Shown piece after piece: positions 28,820-37,336 of a stretch of DNA of 64,000 nucleotides; the first letter of the stretch is position 1; each line of letters opens with the position of its first letter. A program made the position numbers and the translations under genes. Location of the stretch: contig NZ_NSDJ01000001.1 of assembly GCF_003610915.1 (NCBI RefSeq), positions 1,612,001-1,676,000 on the forward strand, in the 5' to 3' direction. The DNA comes from Rahnella variigena (GTDB lineage: Bacteria; Pseudomonadota; Gammaproteobacteria; Enterobacterales; Enterobacteriaceae). A model generated the notes under the pieces. The model saw only the letters and a program-made list of their open reading frames with translations. It had not been told where the DNA came from and ran no database searches.

Positions 28820-30925
28820 TCAGATTTGCTTCCACTGTGACCATTCGCCGGTAAATTCGGCTTTGCCCGGCTGGTCGCCCTGCGTCCAGTAGTTGGCCTG
28901 ATAATCTTTACCGTTCAGGCTGACTTTATCACCCGTGTTGTACACCTTGCTGGTTTCCCAGGTGGCATATTTGCCGGCCGGAGATGGCGTTGGTGTCGGC
29001 TCTGGCGTTGGTTCTGGTGTTGGTTCAGGAGTCGGTTCCGGCGTTGGCTCTGGTGTCGGTTCAGGCGTTGGCTCCGGAGTCGGTTCTGGCGTTGGTTCTG
29101 GTTCAACAGCCGTATTCCCGAGGACGGTCACGGTGATAGATTTGGACGATGATTTCTCACCATGCTCATCGGTGACGACCAGAGTGAAGCTGAAATCAGA
29201 TTTGCTGACCAGGTCCGGTGCAGTGAAGTCTGCGGACACAGCGCTATAAGAAGACAGCGCAATGGCAGCCGGCGCAGTCCATTTATACGTCAGCTTGTCG
29301 TTGTCGCGGTCGGCAGAACCCGCTGCGCTCAGACGCACTTTCGCGCCGCTGAATACCTGCAACGAAATGTCACCGGTCGGTGCCACATTGCTTTCCGCAG
29401 GGACTTCATCTTCCGGTACCTGACCCGCGATATTCACCCCTTCAAAGTAGAAAGGTGACATATCAATAACCTTCTGCTCGAGGGTGTAACCGAGGCCTTC
29501 ACGTGCGGCATTGACCAGAATGCCGTTGTCCTGATCGATGGTCCAGGTAAAGAGCGCACCCAGGCCTTTTTCAATCACATAACGGCCTTTTTCACGCACG
29601 GTACGTGGAGTATCGATAGACATAAAGAGGCCGGTATCTTTGTTGTAGAGATAATCAGCATCAGCAACCTGATCGGTGTACACCTCAAAGCCGTTGCGGC
29701 CTGACTGGTTTTCCAGATCCAGATAGTTATTTACCAGGTCGTACCATTCGCTGGTACCGCTTTCGAACGTCCCGACAGTGGTTTTGCCTTCAACAGGGGT
29801 ATAAGACCCTTCCAAAGGAGAATAACTTTCCAGCACGGCATTCTGGCCATTACGGGAATAGGCGGCATAACCGACGTTAATACGATCCGCCGGGAAGCCT
29901 TTAGCCAGCAGGTATTCCACGATGGTATCGGTACCGAAACCACCTTCAACCAGCGCATGCAGGTTGGTATGGTGTGCCAGTTTTTCAGCCCACGGCGTAC
30001 CGAAGAAGTCATAAGTCATGACGTTAATGCCATACAGGCCAGCAGCCTGCAGTGCAGTTACGTTGGATTTTTCAAGGATGGCGACCACAGCGGAGCTGGC
30101 GATACTGATTTTCACATCAGAGCGCTTGATGGCTTTCATCTCTTTGGTGATTTCAGCCAGCAGCAACGCATAGTTTGCACCATCATTATCGTCATACGGG
30201 TTGTTATTCCCGGCATTACCCGGATATTCCCAGTCGATATCCACTTCGCTGAACATTGGGAAACGGGTGAACAGGCTCGCGACGCTTTTAGCAAAAATCT
30301 GACGCCCGTCTGCTGATTTCGCCATGTTGTGGAAGCCATTACTTAACGTCCAGCCACCAATACTCATGGAAAGCACCAGATCATGACCGACCGCTTTGGC
30401 ACGTTTTTGCAGGTCACGTAAGCCGCCAATCAGACCTTTTACATTGGCTTGCGTGGCGCTGGTCGGAGAAAGCTCAACCCAGCCCGGATTGTCGAGATTG
30501 TTATTGACGGTAGAAGCGAAATCACCCCACGGATCCAGGAACGTCGCCTGATGGGTGGTTTTGTCCATTTGCCGCGCCGCATTGGCGACGGTGTTGGCTT
30601 TTTCGCCCTGATCACCAACGATTCCAACGAAACCAAAGATGATTTTGTCGTAAGCAGTCGGTGGAATATTTGCCAGATCAAAGCCACGGCCACGTGACCC
30701 TTTTTCTGCCTTCGCATTTTGCAAACGGCCATCATATTGAGACCAGTCAGTATAATAACCAAATACTTTTGGCTTATTCGCCTTGTTGTATTTGTTGTAT
30801 ACCGGTTTAGTGACACGTGCAGAGGTATAGCTGTAATTCTCTGTTTCTGTGGCGGGTTTAAAACCGTCATCTTTATAGGAAGATTCGGTTAACTCGTCGG
30901 TCTTAATGATTTCACTGTTCGGCAT
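28820..30925 (-). CDS. GH18 chitinase without signal peptide, PKD-like and CBM5/12 domains
   Basis: The 701-aa chitinase cleaves chitin by substrate-assisted catalysis. The GH18 barrel spans about residues 50-490, with LSMSIGGW (185-192), the catalytic motif VDIDWEYPG (E233 as acid; S226 replaces the first D of DxxDxDxE) and MTYDFFG (303-309). A PKD/Ig-like domain (about 512-602), a PTPE-repeat linker (608-648) and a CBM5/12 chitin-binding module (651-701, with YWTQGDQP and GEWSQW) follow. The N-terminus MPNSEIIKTDELTESS is hydrophilic, with no Sec or Tat signal. AGGAAA precedes the ATG. Export would need another route, such as the adjacent muramidase/holin genes. Confidence 0.93.
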   Translation of the reverse strand: MPNSEIIKTDELTESSYKDDGFKPATETENYSYTSARVTKPVYNKYNKANKPKVFGYYTDWSQYDGRLQNAKAEKGSRGRGFDLANIPPTAYDKIIFGFVGIVGDQGEKANTVANAARQMDKTTHQATFLDPWGDFASTVNNNLDNPGWVELSPTSATQANVKGLIGGLRDLQKRAKAVGHDLVLSMSIGGWTLSNGFHNMAKSADGRQIFAKSVASLFTRFPMFSEVDIDWEYPGNAGNNNPYDDNDGANYALLLAEITKEMKAIKRSDVKISIASSAVVAILEKSNVTALQAAGLYGINVMTYDFFGTPWAEKLAHHTNLHALVEGGFGTDTIVEYLLAKGFPADRINVGYAAYSRNGQNAVLESYSPLEGSYTPVEGKTTVGTFESGTSEWYDLVNNYLDLENQSGRNGFEVYTDQVADADYLYNKDTGLFMSIDTPRTVREKGRYVIEKGLGALFTWTIDQDNGILVNAAREGLGYTLEQKVIDMSPFYFEGVNIAGQVPEDEVPAESNVAPTGDISLQVFSGAKVRLSAAGSADRDNDKLTYKWTAPAAIALSSYSAVSADFTAPDLVSKSDFSFTLVVTDEHGEKSSSKSITVTVLGNTAVEPEPTPEPTPEPTPEPTPEPTPEPTPEPTPEPTPEPTPTPSPAGKYATWETSKVYNTGDKVSLNGKDYQANYWTQGDQPGKAEFTGEWSQWKQI
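28982..29106 (-). repeat. Coding tandem repeat for PTPE linker in chitinase
   Basis: DNA encoding about ten Pro-Thr-Pro-Glu units (residues 607-648), visible as alternating GGTTCTGGTGTT- and GGCTCCGGAGTC-like blocks. It is a flexible spacer between the PKD-like domain and the chitin-binding module. Repeat number may vary between strains by slippage. Confidence 0.85.
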
Positions 30926-31373
30926 AATAATTTCCTAAGTTTTAATTGAATACATCAACAGCCGTTTGCTGCTGGTGGATATATTCGACCTGGAAATAAA
31001 AACCGGCAAATCACATTGAGATATAAATAAAATTGACTAAGATAAAATTTATGGATGTTTTATGAACGTTAAAACATGGCTAGTTTTATCGATCTCAATA
31101 ATCACGCTGATGACAAAATCACATATCACAAATTAATCATTAAAAACATTACTATTCAGTTGCTTGACTGGCGTGTTGTTGTTGAGTGAGAATTAAGTTG
31201 TTTTTGAGTTTTACTTAATAACCCCCCGTTTCTTCTAAATCAGTCACATCTTAACTAAAATACTTAATATTAATCCTATTGCCTGTGGAGAAAATAATAA
31301 AAGCAGATACGCTTAATCATCAGCAAAGATTACGTGGGGTTTCTCAGATGTTTGTAATAATGGAGGGGAGAGG
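30926..31373. promoter_or_regulatory. AT-rich divergent region between chitinase and wHTH regulator
   Basis: This 448-bp region is visibly richer in A/T than the flanking genes and has no plausible ORF. It must contain promoters for the GH18 gene (minus) and for the regulator-muramidase pair (plus). An AAAAC-N7-GTTTT inverted repeat lies near 31070-31090. It is the most likely target for the locus regulators. Confidence 0.5.
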
Positions 31374-31820
31374 ATGATGGCTGTTTACCTGATAAATAGT
31401 GAATATGTATTTAATGAAAAAACAAAGGAATTTAAAAAACTCCACAGTGATGTAAACATTAAACTGACGTCAATGAGAGCACGCTGTCTGAGTTATATAA
31501 TTGAACATGCCCAGGATGAAGTCATCGAAAAAGAGGCAATCTCACAAGCCTTGTGGGGGAGCCGCAGTAAATTCACCAGCGATGCCAGCCTCACTCAAAC
31601 TCTTTATTTAATACGCCGTGATCTTAAATTTGCCGGACTGGATGAATTTTTTATTACCGTACCGAAATCAGGCATCCGTGTCAGTACCTCAGCCACCGTC
31701 GAAATCATGGAAGAGAAGGTTCCACCTGTCAAAAACGTCAGACCGTGGCTGCTGGCATTTGGTTTTATCGTCTCAGTGTTATTGCTCGGTACCGCGTTGT
31801 TCCTGACGCTTCAACTTTAA
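31374..31820 (+). CDS. ToxR/CadC-type winged-helix regulator with C-terminal membrane anchor
   Basis: The 148-aa protein has an N-terminal OmpR/PhoB-type winged helix (about 5-105). It shows LTSMRARCLSYIIEHA, EKEAISQALWG, DASLTQTLYLIRRDL and the wing ITVPKSGIRVS. A single membrane span (about 124-146) and a tail of only two or three residues follow. Unlike ToxR or CadC it has almost no periplasmic sensor domain. It should be anchored N-in and bind DNA from the membrane. AGGGGAGAGG precedes the start, where two adjacent ATGs are possible. The muramidase follows 21 bp later, so the pair is probably one operon. Confidence 0.85.
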   Translation: MMAVYLINSEYVFNEKTKEFKKLHSDVNIKLTSMRARCLSYIIEHAQDEVIEKEAISQALWGSRSKFTSDASLTQTLYLIRRDLKFAGLDEFFITVPKSGIRVSTSATVEIMEEKVPPVKNVRPWLLAFGFIVSVLLLGTALFLTLQL

Positions 31821-31841
31821 TCGTTGTCGGAGGAATACCTT

Positions 31842-32384
31842 ATGTTTACCAATCCTGTGATCAATTCTGTACTGAAAAACGAAGGGGGTTATGTTGACCA
31901 CCCGAATGATACCGGCGGCCCGACCCATTGGGGTATTACCGAAAAGACCGCCCGCAGTTATGGCTACACCGGGAAAATGGTCGACTTCACGAAAGAAGAT
32001 GCCTACCTGATCCTGGAAAAAAATTACTGGTATCAGCCGGGTTTTGACAAAGTCTATGCCATCGCACCCGTGCTGGCGCTGGAACTGTGTGATACCGGCA
32101 CCAATATGGGGCCGGTCGTCGGTATCAAATGGTTGCAACGCTGGCTGAATGTGTTTAATCACGAGGAAGCCCACTATGCCGATATCACCGTTGACGGCAA
32201 AATTGGTCCCGGTACGTTAAAGGCGTTGACGCAGTTCCTTGAGAAACGCGGTACGGAAGGCGCCGGGGTCCTCGTCATCTCCCTCAATTGCAGTCAGGGG
32301 CAACGTTACCTGGAACTGGCAGAAGGGCGAACTGCCAACGAATCATTCGTTTATGGCTGGATGAAGGGGCGGATAAATCTCTAA
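31842..32384 (+). CDS. GH108 N-acetylmuramidase (endolysin-like, TtsA/ZliS type)
   Basis: The 180-aa peptidoglycan hydrolase is of the GH108 family with a C-terminal PG-binding domain (PG_binding_3-like). The motif NEGGYVDHPNDTGGPTHWGI (residues 13-32) carries the predicted catalytic E14. FLEKRGT and TVDGKIGPGTLKAL lie in the second half (about 95-175). No signal peptide is present, so it needs a holin or another route to reach the wall, as phage endolysins do. Family members include phage lysozymes and TtsA, the Salmonella Typhi muramidase needed for typhoid toxin release. GGAGG precedes the ATG at 31842; the frame opens earlier at a TTG that overlaps that site. Confidence 0.9.
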   Translation: MFTNPVINSVLKNEGGYVDHPNDTGGPTHWGITEKTARSYGYTGKMVDFTKEDAYLILEKNYWYQPGFDKVYAIAPVLALELCDTGTNMGPVVGIKWLQRWLNVFNHEEAHYADITVDGKIGPGTLKALTQFLEKRGTEGAGVLVISLNCSQGQRYLELAEGRTANESFVYGWMKGRINL

Positions 32385-32525
32385 TTTTGTCGGAATTTTT
32401 TGTGAATGCGTATGCCAATCATAATGCTTATCAATATTAAAGGTGGATTTTTCTGACAGTAAAATGCATAAAGAGTTGTATTATTTATTTTGCAGAAAAC
32501 TATCCCATTATCTGGAGAGTCAATA

Positions 32526-33467
32526 ATGAATGAGCCAAGTGCGATTAATTTCGATTACAACCTAATAAAGATAATGAACGAAGTCATTGTTTCAGGGAAT
32601 ATTTCAAAAGCCGCTGAAAATCTGAGCCTTACCCCCTCAGCAATAAGTTTGTCGATAAACAAACTCAGGCGGCATCTTGGGGAGGATTTGTTCTACCGTA
32701 CGGCAACCGGCCTCAAACCGACGGCCACTGCGCTGGATATTCATGATTCCTTTGTTAACGCGATTACTATTATTGAAGATGTCCTCCAGTCGACAAAAAC
32801 GGAGGGGCCATCCTGCCCCATATTACGCGTGATGTGTCCTGATGTACTTGAGGATTATTATTTTAACAGGATGTATAAGAACGATTCTGGAAAAGCGGTA
32901 AAAGTAGAGTTTTCCAGTACGAATAATGTTAAGAGTGATGAAATGGTAAAGAGTTTGTTGCATGCAAATATTGACGTGGTGATTTCGCATCATGCCCTGC
33001 AACATGAAAAAATCACTTCGGTAAAGATGGATTCCATGGATAACTACGTTATCTTGTGCGGTGCCAACAGTTTATTATCCAATCAAAAAGAACTGGCACT
33101 GTTGCACTATTATGCATTACCTCACGCAGTTTATAATGACGGTGTTTATAATGATTTTACCAGCCTTCTTGGTACCTCTCTGACCATTGATGCGCCCTAT
33201 GCGGGCCTGGTCAAAGTCATTTATCGCTCTTCTTCCATCAACGGAATCATCAGCGCGCTGGAACGCAGTGATATGCTCACAGTCCTGCCCCGTATGCTGG
33301 CAGACTATTTTATCCGGGAACGAAACTGTAAGTTGAAATGCTTTGATTTACCGAAAGAAATTTCTATCAAACATTCACCTGTCTATATGCATTACTTGTC
33401 CAACAGCAGCAAAAGACGTTATGTACATATGGTCCTTTCTCAGTTGAAGGCCGTGGAGCCTGTCTGA
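32526..33467 (+). CDS. LysR-family regulator inside the chitinase/lysis cluster
   Basis: The 313-aa protein has an N-terminal helix-turn-helix in ISKAAENLSLTPSAISLSINKLRRHLGEDLF and RTATGLKPTATAL. The effector domain is diverged and lower in GC than its neighbours. The ATG at 32526 has GGAGAG at good spacing. It lies between the muramidase and the holin in the same direction. In Serratia a LysR protein, ChiR, activates chitinase genes; a similar role here is inferred from position only. The effector is unknown. Confidence 0.87.
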   Translation: MNEPSAINFDYNLIKIMNEVIVSGNISKAAENLSLTPSAISLSINKLRRHLGEDLFYRTATGLKPTATALDIHDSFVNAITIIEDVLQSTKTEGPSCPILRVMCPDVLEDYYFNRMYKNDSGKAVKVEFSSTNNVKSDEMVKSLLHANIDVVISHHALQHEKITSVKMDSMDNYVILCGANSLLSNQKELALLHYYALPHAVYNDGVYNDFTSLLGTSLTIDAPYAGLVKVIYRSSSINGIISALERSDMLTVLPRMLADYFIRERNCKLKCFDLPKEISIKHSPVYMHYLSNSSKRRYVHMVLSQLKAVEPV

Positions 33468-33664
33468 AAGATGTGGCAAAAAATGGGATTAACGAGATTT
33501 ACGATGAGATATTTTTATTTTTTAATGACAATTTTTTAATAAATACCCTTCACCAGATGATTAAAATTAATTATTGAGGTGAAGTGATTATTGCTTTGAT
33601 GCGAACCGGATTATGATTGTCGCAGTTATCTAATTGTACTTAATTAATCTATGAGGTTTTCATC

Positions 33665-33997
33665 ATGATCACTTTTCATGCTAAAGAAGTTGTATTTATC
33701 GAATTTGAATTATTAGTTTCCATATTAGTTATGTCGTCATGGGGTGGGTTGGTGCTTTTCATTATGCGCTGCAAAACTAAACCTACCGTTGAGGATATTT
33801 ATAAGTGCTTTGCGCAAATTGTCGTATCGTGTTTCACCGGTTTTCTGTTAAGTATTGTTTTGATTGAAAGGGATATGAGTTTTAATATGATTTTGCTGAC
33901 CTCCGGGATGGGAGGCGTCCTCGGTGGGCCGTTATTAATGATAGCGGGTGATCGGGTGAAGAGGTTGGCAGAAAACTTTACGTTTGCTCAGCGGTAA
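33665..33997 (+). CDS. LydA-like (holin superfamily III) holin
   Basis: The 110-aa protein is predicted to span the inner membrane three times (about 10-33, 47-67 and 72-95). It has SSWGGLVLFIM, AQIVVSCFTGFLLSI and a glycine-rich GMGGVLGGPLLMIAGDR, and ends in a charged cytoplasmic tail. Order and motifs resemble phage LydA-type holins. Holins form pores that let endolysin reach the wall; secretion clusters use the same step without killing the whole population. GAGG precedes the ATG. There are no phage genes around. The assignment is good for fold and length, weaker for exact subfamily. Confidence 0.8.
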   Translation: MITFHAKEVVFIEFELLVSILVMSSWGGLVLFIMRCKTKPTVEDIYKCFAQIVVSCFTGFLLSIVLIERDMSFNMILLTSGMGGVLGGPLLMIAGDRVKRLAENFTFAQR

Positions 33998-34038
33998 ACG
34001 AAGGGAATCAATGAAATTTCACATTGAGTGATAAATAT

Positions 34039-34076
34039 GCGGATCGATTCCAATGACTCGGTCCGCGTTTTTATTT
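34039..34076 (+). terminator. Terminator after holin gene
   Basis: GCGGATCGA and TCGGTCCGC form a 9-bp stem with one G-U pair and a 10-base loop, followed by GTTTTTATTT. It separates the holin from the GH19 chitinase, so the latter should have its own promoter. Confidence 0.8.
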
Positions 34077-34283
34077 CTGGCGTAAATTTATAAGCCATAA
34101 TTTAATAAATATCATCCTGTTATTATGATGTTTATGACCTTGTTTTTATTAGCGGGAATGGCATCGGGCGAATAATCTTTTGAGTGACAGGGCAGGGAAG
34201 CGTTACAAAGACTCTGGCCGGTTAATATCATGCAGAAATTATTTTCAGCATTTAACTTCGACTCAATATATAAGGTTATCCTT

Positions 34284-36074
34284 ATGCGCAGAACTAAAGA
34301 TAAAGCCCTTTTACAGCTTATGACGCTTTCCTGTCTGATGGCTGGCATGGCACCGGCTCTGGCAGCCGATACGTCAGAGCCCTACGTCATCAAAGAAAGT
34401 GACCTGATCAAAAAAGAGAACAGCCTGACTCAAAACCCGCTAATGCAGGAAGTGAAAGCCTCAATCCGCACGCTGGATAACGATTCTGTCGATAAAATTG
34501 CACCAGGCCGCAGCGATAACCCGGCCAACGTCAAGCGGGTGGAAAGCATTCTGGGCAGCGATAAGTGGGACCATATTTTCCCGTTGCGTGACCCGAGCTA
34601 TACCTACACCAAATTCCTGCAAGCCATCGGCAAGTTCCCGGCGGTGTGCGGAACTTACACTGATGGTCGTGATTCTGATGCCATTTGCCGCAAAGGCCTT
34701 GCCACCATGTTTGCACACTTTGCACAGGAAACCGGCGGCCATGAAAGCTGGCGTCCTGAAGCCGAATGGCGTCAGGGGCTGGTATTCCTGCGTGAAATGG
34801 GCTGGAAAGAAGGGCAGAAAGGCGGCTACAACGGCGAATGTAACCCGAACGTTTGGCAGGGACAAACCTGGCCGTGCGGCAAAGATGCCGACGGGGATTT
34901 TGTCAGCTACTTCGGTCGCGGGGCCAAACAGCTTTCTTATAACTATAACTATGGCCCGTTCTCCGATGCCATGTTCGGCACGGTCAAAACCCTGCTTGAT
35001 AAACCGGAGCTGGTGGCTGACACCTGGCTGAACCTTGCCAGTGCGGTATTTTTCTATGTGACGCCACAGGCACCGAAGCCGAGCATGTTGCATGTGATCG
35101 ACGGAACGTGGCAGCCAAACGATCATGACAAAGCTAACGGTCTGGTACCGGGATTCGGCGTGACGATCCAGATCATCAACGGCGGCGTTGAGTGCGGTGG
35201 CCCGCAGGATATTGCGCAGGGTCTGAACCGTATCTCGTATTACAAAAGCGAAGCGGAATACCTGAAAGTGCCGGTTCCGGCAAACGAAGTGCTGGGCTGT
35301 AAAAACATGAAGCAGTTTGATTCCGGTGGCGCGGGCGCATTGCCGCAATACTGGGAACAAGACTGGGGATGGTCAGCAGAAACGCCAACCGGTCTGACTT
35401 ACTCCTGTCAGCTGGTCGGTTATCAGACACCGTTCTCCGCATTCAAAGAGGGCGATTACCAACGTTGCGTGCAGCACTTCTTTAACGTGAAAGTGGTCGA
35501 TGATGCCGGTAAAGAGGAAGCGGTAACGCCTGCCCCTGAACCGACGCCAGCACCAACACCAACACCGGAACCGACACCAGCCCCGGCTGACGGTAATTCT
35601 GCGCCGGTAGCAAAACTTTCCGGCCCGATTGGTGATGTGGAAAGTCAGGCGAATGTGACGCTCAATGCGGCTGAATCTACCGACGCTGATGGCGATAAAC
35701 TCACCTACAGCTGGTTGCTGCCGAACGGCACTACGCTGGCCGGTAACGATCGTGAGTCGCTGAGTTTTGTTGCACCGGTGGTCACCAGCAAGCAAAGCTT
35801 CAACTTCACCCTGACCGTTTCCGATAGTAAGAAAAGCAGTGTGGCGACGTATGTTCTGACAGTCACACCGAAAGTATTGCCGCTCCCTGATGAAGGCACC
35901 AGCACTGGCTGCGCTGACAACTGGGATGCGGGTAAAGTGTATAACGGCGGAGAAAGTGTGAACTGGAAAGGTAAGGAGTATCTCGCGAATTACTGGACTC
36001 AGGACAATGAGCCAGGTAACCCATCGTTCACCGGTGAATGGTCACAGTGGAAAGAGATCAAAGCCTGTAAGTGA
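34284..36074 (+). CDS. GH19 chitinase with signal peptide, PKD and CBM5/12 domains
   Basis: The 596-aa endochitinase uses an inverting mechanism. The signal peptide (1-27) ends PALAAD. The GH19 catalytic part (about 75-400) has FAHFAQETGGHES with catalytic E149 and YFGRGAKQLSYNYNYGPFS (209-227). A proline-rich linker (414-437), a PKD-like domain (438-530) and a CBM5/12 (546-592, YWTQDNEPGN and GEWSQW) follow. The ATG at 34284 with AAGG upstream puts the signal peptide at the N-terminus. The C-terminal modules are near copies of those in the GH18 chitinase. Sec takes it to the periplasm; final export over the outer envelope needs another step. Confidence 0.93.
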   Translation: MRRTKDKALLQLMTLSCLMAGMAPALAADTSEPYVIKESDLIKKENSLTQNPLMQEVKASIRTLDNDSVDKIAPGRSDNPANVKRVESILGSDKWDHIFPLRDPSYTYTKFLQAIGKFPAVCGTYTDGRDSDAICRKGLATMFAHFAQETGGHESWRPEAEWRQGLVFLREMGWKEGQKGGYNGECNPNVWQGQTWPCGKDADGDFVSYFGRGAKQLSYNYNYGPFSDAMFGTVKTLLDKPELVADTWLNLASAVFFYVTPQAPKPSMLHVIDGTWQPNDHDKANGLVPGFGVTIQIINGGVECGGPQDIAQGLNRISYYKSEAEYLKVPVPANEVLGCKNMKQFDSGGAGALPQYWEQDWGWSAETPTGLTYSCQLVGYQTPFSAFKEGDYQRCVQHFFNVKVVDDAGKEEAVTPAPEPTPAPTPTPEPTPAPADGNSAPVAKLSGPIGDVESQANVTLNAAESTDADGDKLTYSWLLPNGTTLAGNDRESLSFVAPVVTSKQSFNFTLTVSDSKKSSVATYVLTVTPKVLPLPDEGTSTGCADNWDAGKVYNGGESVNWKGKEYLANYWTQDNEPGNPSFTGEWSQWKEIKACK

Positions 36075-36132
36075 TGTGTAATTCATTGGCAAATCTACAA
36101 TAATTCCGGTTTCCGTTCATCGGGGAAAACTA

Positions 36133-36163
36133 AAATGGGTGCGATTTCCGCGCCCATTTTTTT
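36133..36163. terminator. Bidirectional terminator between GH19 gene and aminotransferase
   Basis: AAATGGGTGCG and CGCGCCCATTT form an 11-bp stem with one G-U pair, with a T run on the plus strand and ATTTTAG on the minus strand. It serves both convergent genes. Confidence 0.9.
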
Positions 36164-36170
36164 CATCCCT

Positions 36171-37307
36171 TCACCGGCCTCTTTTGTCCAGCCATTTACC
36201 CATTTCGGCCAGCGCTTCATCAAGATTTTCGCGACCAAAACCGATACGCAGGAAATCTTCCGACACGGTGTTCAGTTCTGACGCGTAGGCGACAGAAGGG
36301 ATCACCATCACACCGGCTTCTTCAACCAGCCGCGTGGCGAAAGCTTCTGCGCCCTCTGCACCGGTATAACGTGGAAAAGCCAGTACCCCGGCCTTCGGCA
36401 CGCTGAGCCGGAACAGATGCGGGTATTTCGCCAGAAATGCGGTAAGCGACGCGAGCTGACGGCGCGAGCGCTCCATCACCCTTTCGAGTATGGGCGCACG
36501 GGCATTCAGTGCCACGGTGGTAAGGAACTCACCGGGCATCGAGTTGCAGATAGACAGGTACTGTTTCATGCGCTCCAGTTCCAGCATCCACGATTTATCC
36601 TGGCACGCCACCCAGCCGATGCGCAGACCCGGTAATCCGTAAGCCTTGGACGTCACATTCAGGGAGATCCCGCGCTCGTAGACATCCGCCAGTTGCGGCA
36701 GACGATCGGCCGGATCGAACTCGGTCAGCCGGTACACTTCGTCTGAGAAAATCCAGATCCCACGCTCGCGACACAGGTCGATCAGCTCATTAAGTTGCTG
36801 GCGGCTGATGAGCGCGCCAGTCGGATTATGCGGAAAGTTAATCACCAGCACTTTGGTATTGGCGCGCAGTGCGTCGCGGACTTTACCGGTATCCAGCGCC
36901 CAGTCGTTATCTGCATCGAGCGCCACGCCGGTGACGTCGCACAGCGATAACGGTACGCTTTCCAGCGACTGATAATTCGGGGTGATCACTACCGCGTGAT
37001 CGCCGGACTTGAGCAGCATCTGGAAGCTGGCGTAAATCGCTTCGTCGGCCCCGGCAAAACTGATGACGTCCTGCGCGGCGACATTTTTATAGGTCGAGGC
37101 GATGGCGTCGAGCAGTTCGGGTGTTCCGCGCAGTGGCGGGTAATCCAGCACGGTTTGCATGAATGGCGCGCGATGCTGCTTTCCGGCCAGTTCAAATAAC
37201 GTATCGATGCTCATCGATTCCGGATAAGACGATGACAGCGGAAAACGCACGGCGTGTTCGAGACGCGAGAGATAGCTGATTAAGCGAAAATCTTCAGGAA
37301 AAGACAT
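36171..37307 (-). CDS. Class I/II PLP-dependent aminotransferase
   Basis: The 378-aa fold-type I aminotransferase has NFPHNPTG (157-164), FSDEVYRL with the PLP-binding D189, and the Schiff-base lysine K221 in TSKAYGLPGLRIGW. The substrate is not given by these motifs. It is co-directional with an amino-acid-type ABC permease (29-bp gap) and binding protein whose promoter carries a MetJ-like box. A methionine- or sulfur-amino-acid-related transamination is therefore a reasonable inference. Capreomycidine-synthase-like relatives exist in the same superfamily and cannot be excluded. Confidence 0.85.
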   Translation of the reverse strand: MSFPEDFRLISYLSRLEHAVRFPLSSSYPESMSIDTLFELAGKQHRAPFMQTVLDYPPLRGTPELLDAIASTYKNVAAQDVISFAGADEAIYASFQMLLKSGDHAVVITPNYQSLESVPLSLCDVTGVALDADNDWALDTGKVRDALRANTKVLVINFPHNPTGALISRQQLNELIDLCRERGIWIFSDEVYRLTEFDPADRLPQLADVYERGISLNVTSKAYGLPGLRIGWVACQDKSWMLELERMKQYLSICNSMPGEFLTTVALNARAPILERVMERSRRQLASLTAFLAKYPHLFRLSVPKAGVLAFPRYTGAEGAEAFATRLVEEAGVMVIPSVAYASELNTVSEDFLRIGFGRENLDEALAEMGKWLDKRGR

Positions 37308-37336
37308 AGCATATCCGTTGATAAGAATTTAAAACA

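Noticed and set aside
28982..29106. Array-like repeats that resemble a CRISPR or minisatellite
   Set aside because: They are in frame inside the chitinase gene and encode a Pro-Thr-Pro-Glu linker; there are no unique spacers.
31842..33997. Muramidase and holin as a prophage remnant
   Set aside because: No integrase, terminase, portal, tail or attachment repeats are nearby. The genes sit among chitinases and regulators, which fits a secretion role better, though phage origin of the two parts is likely.
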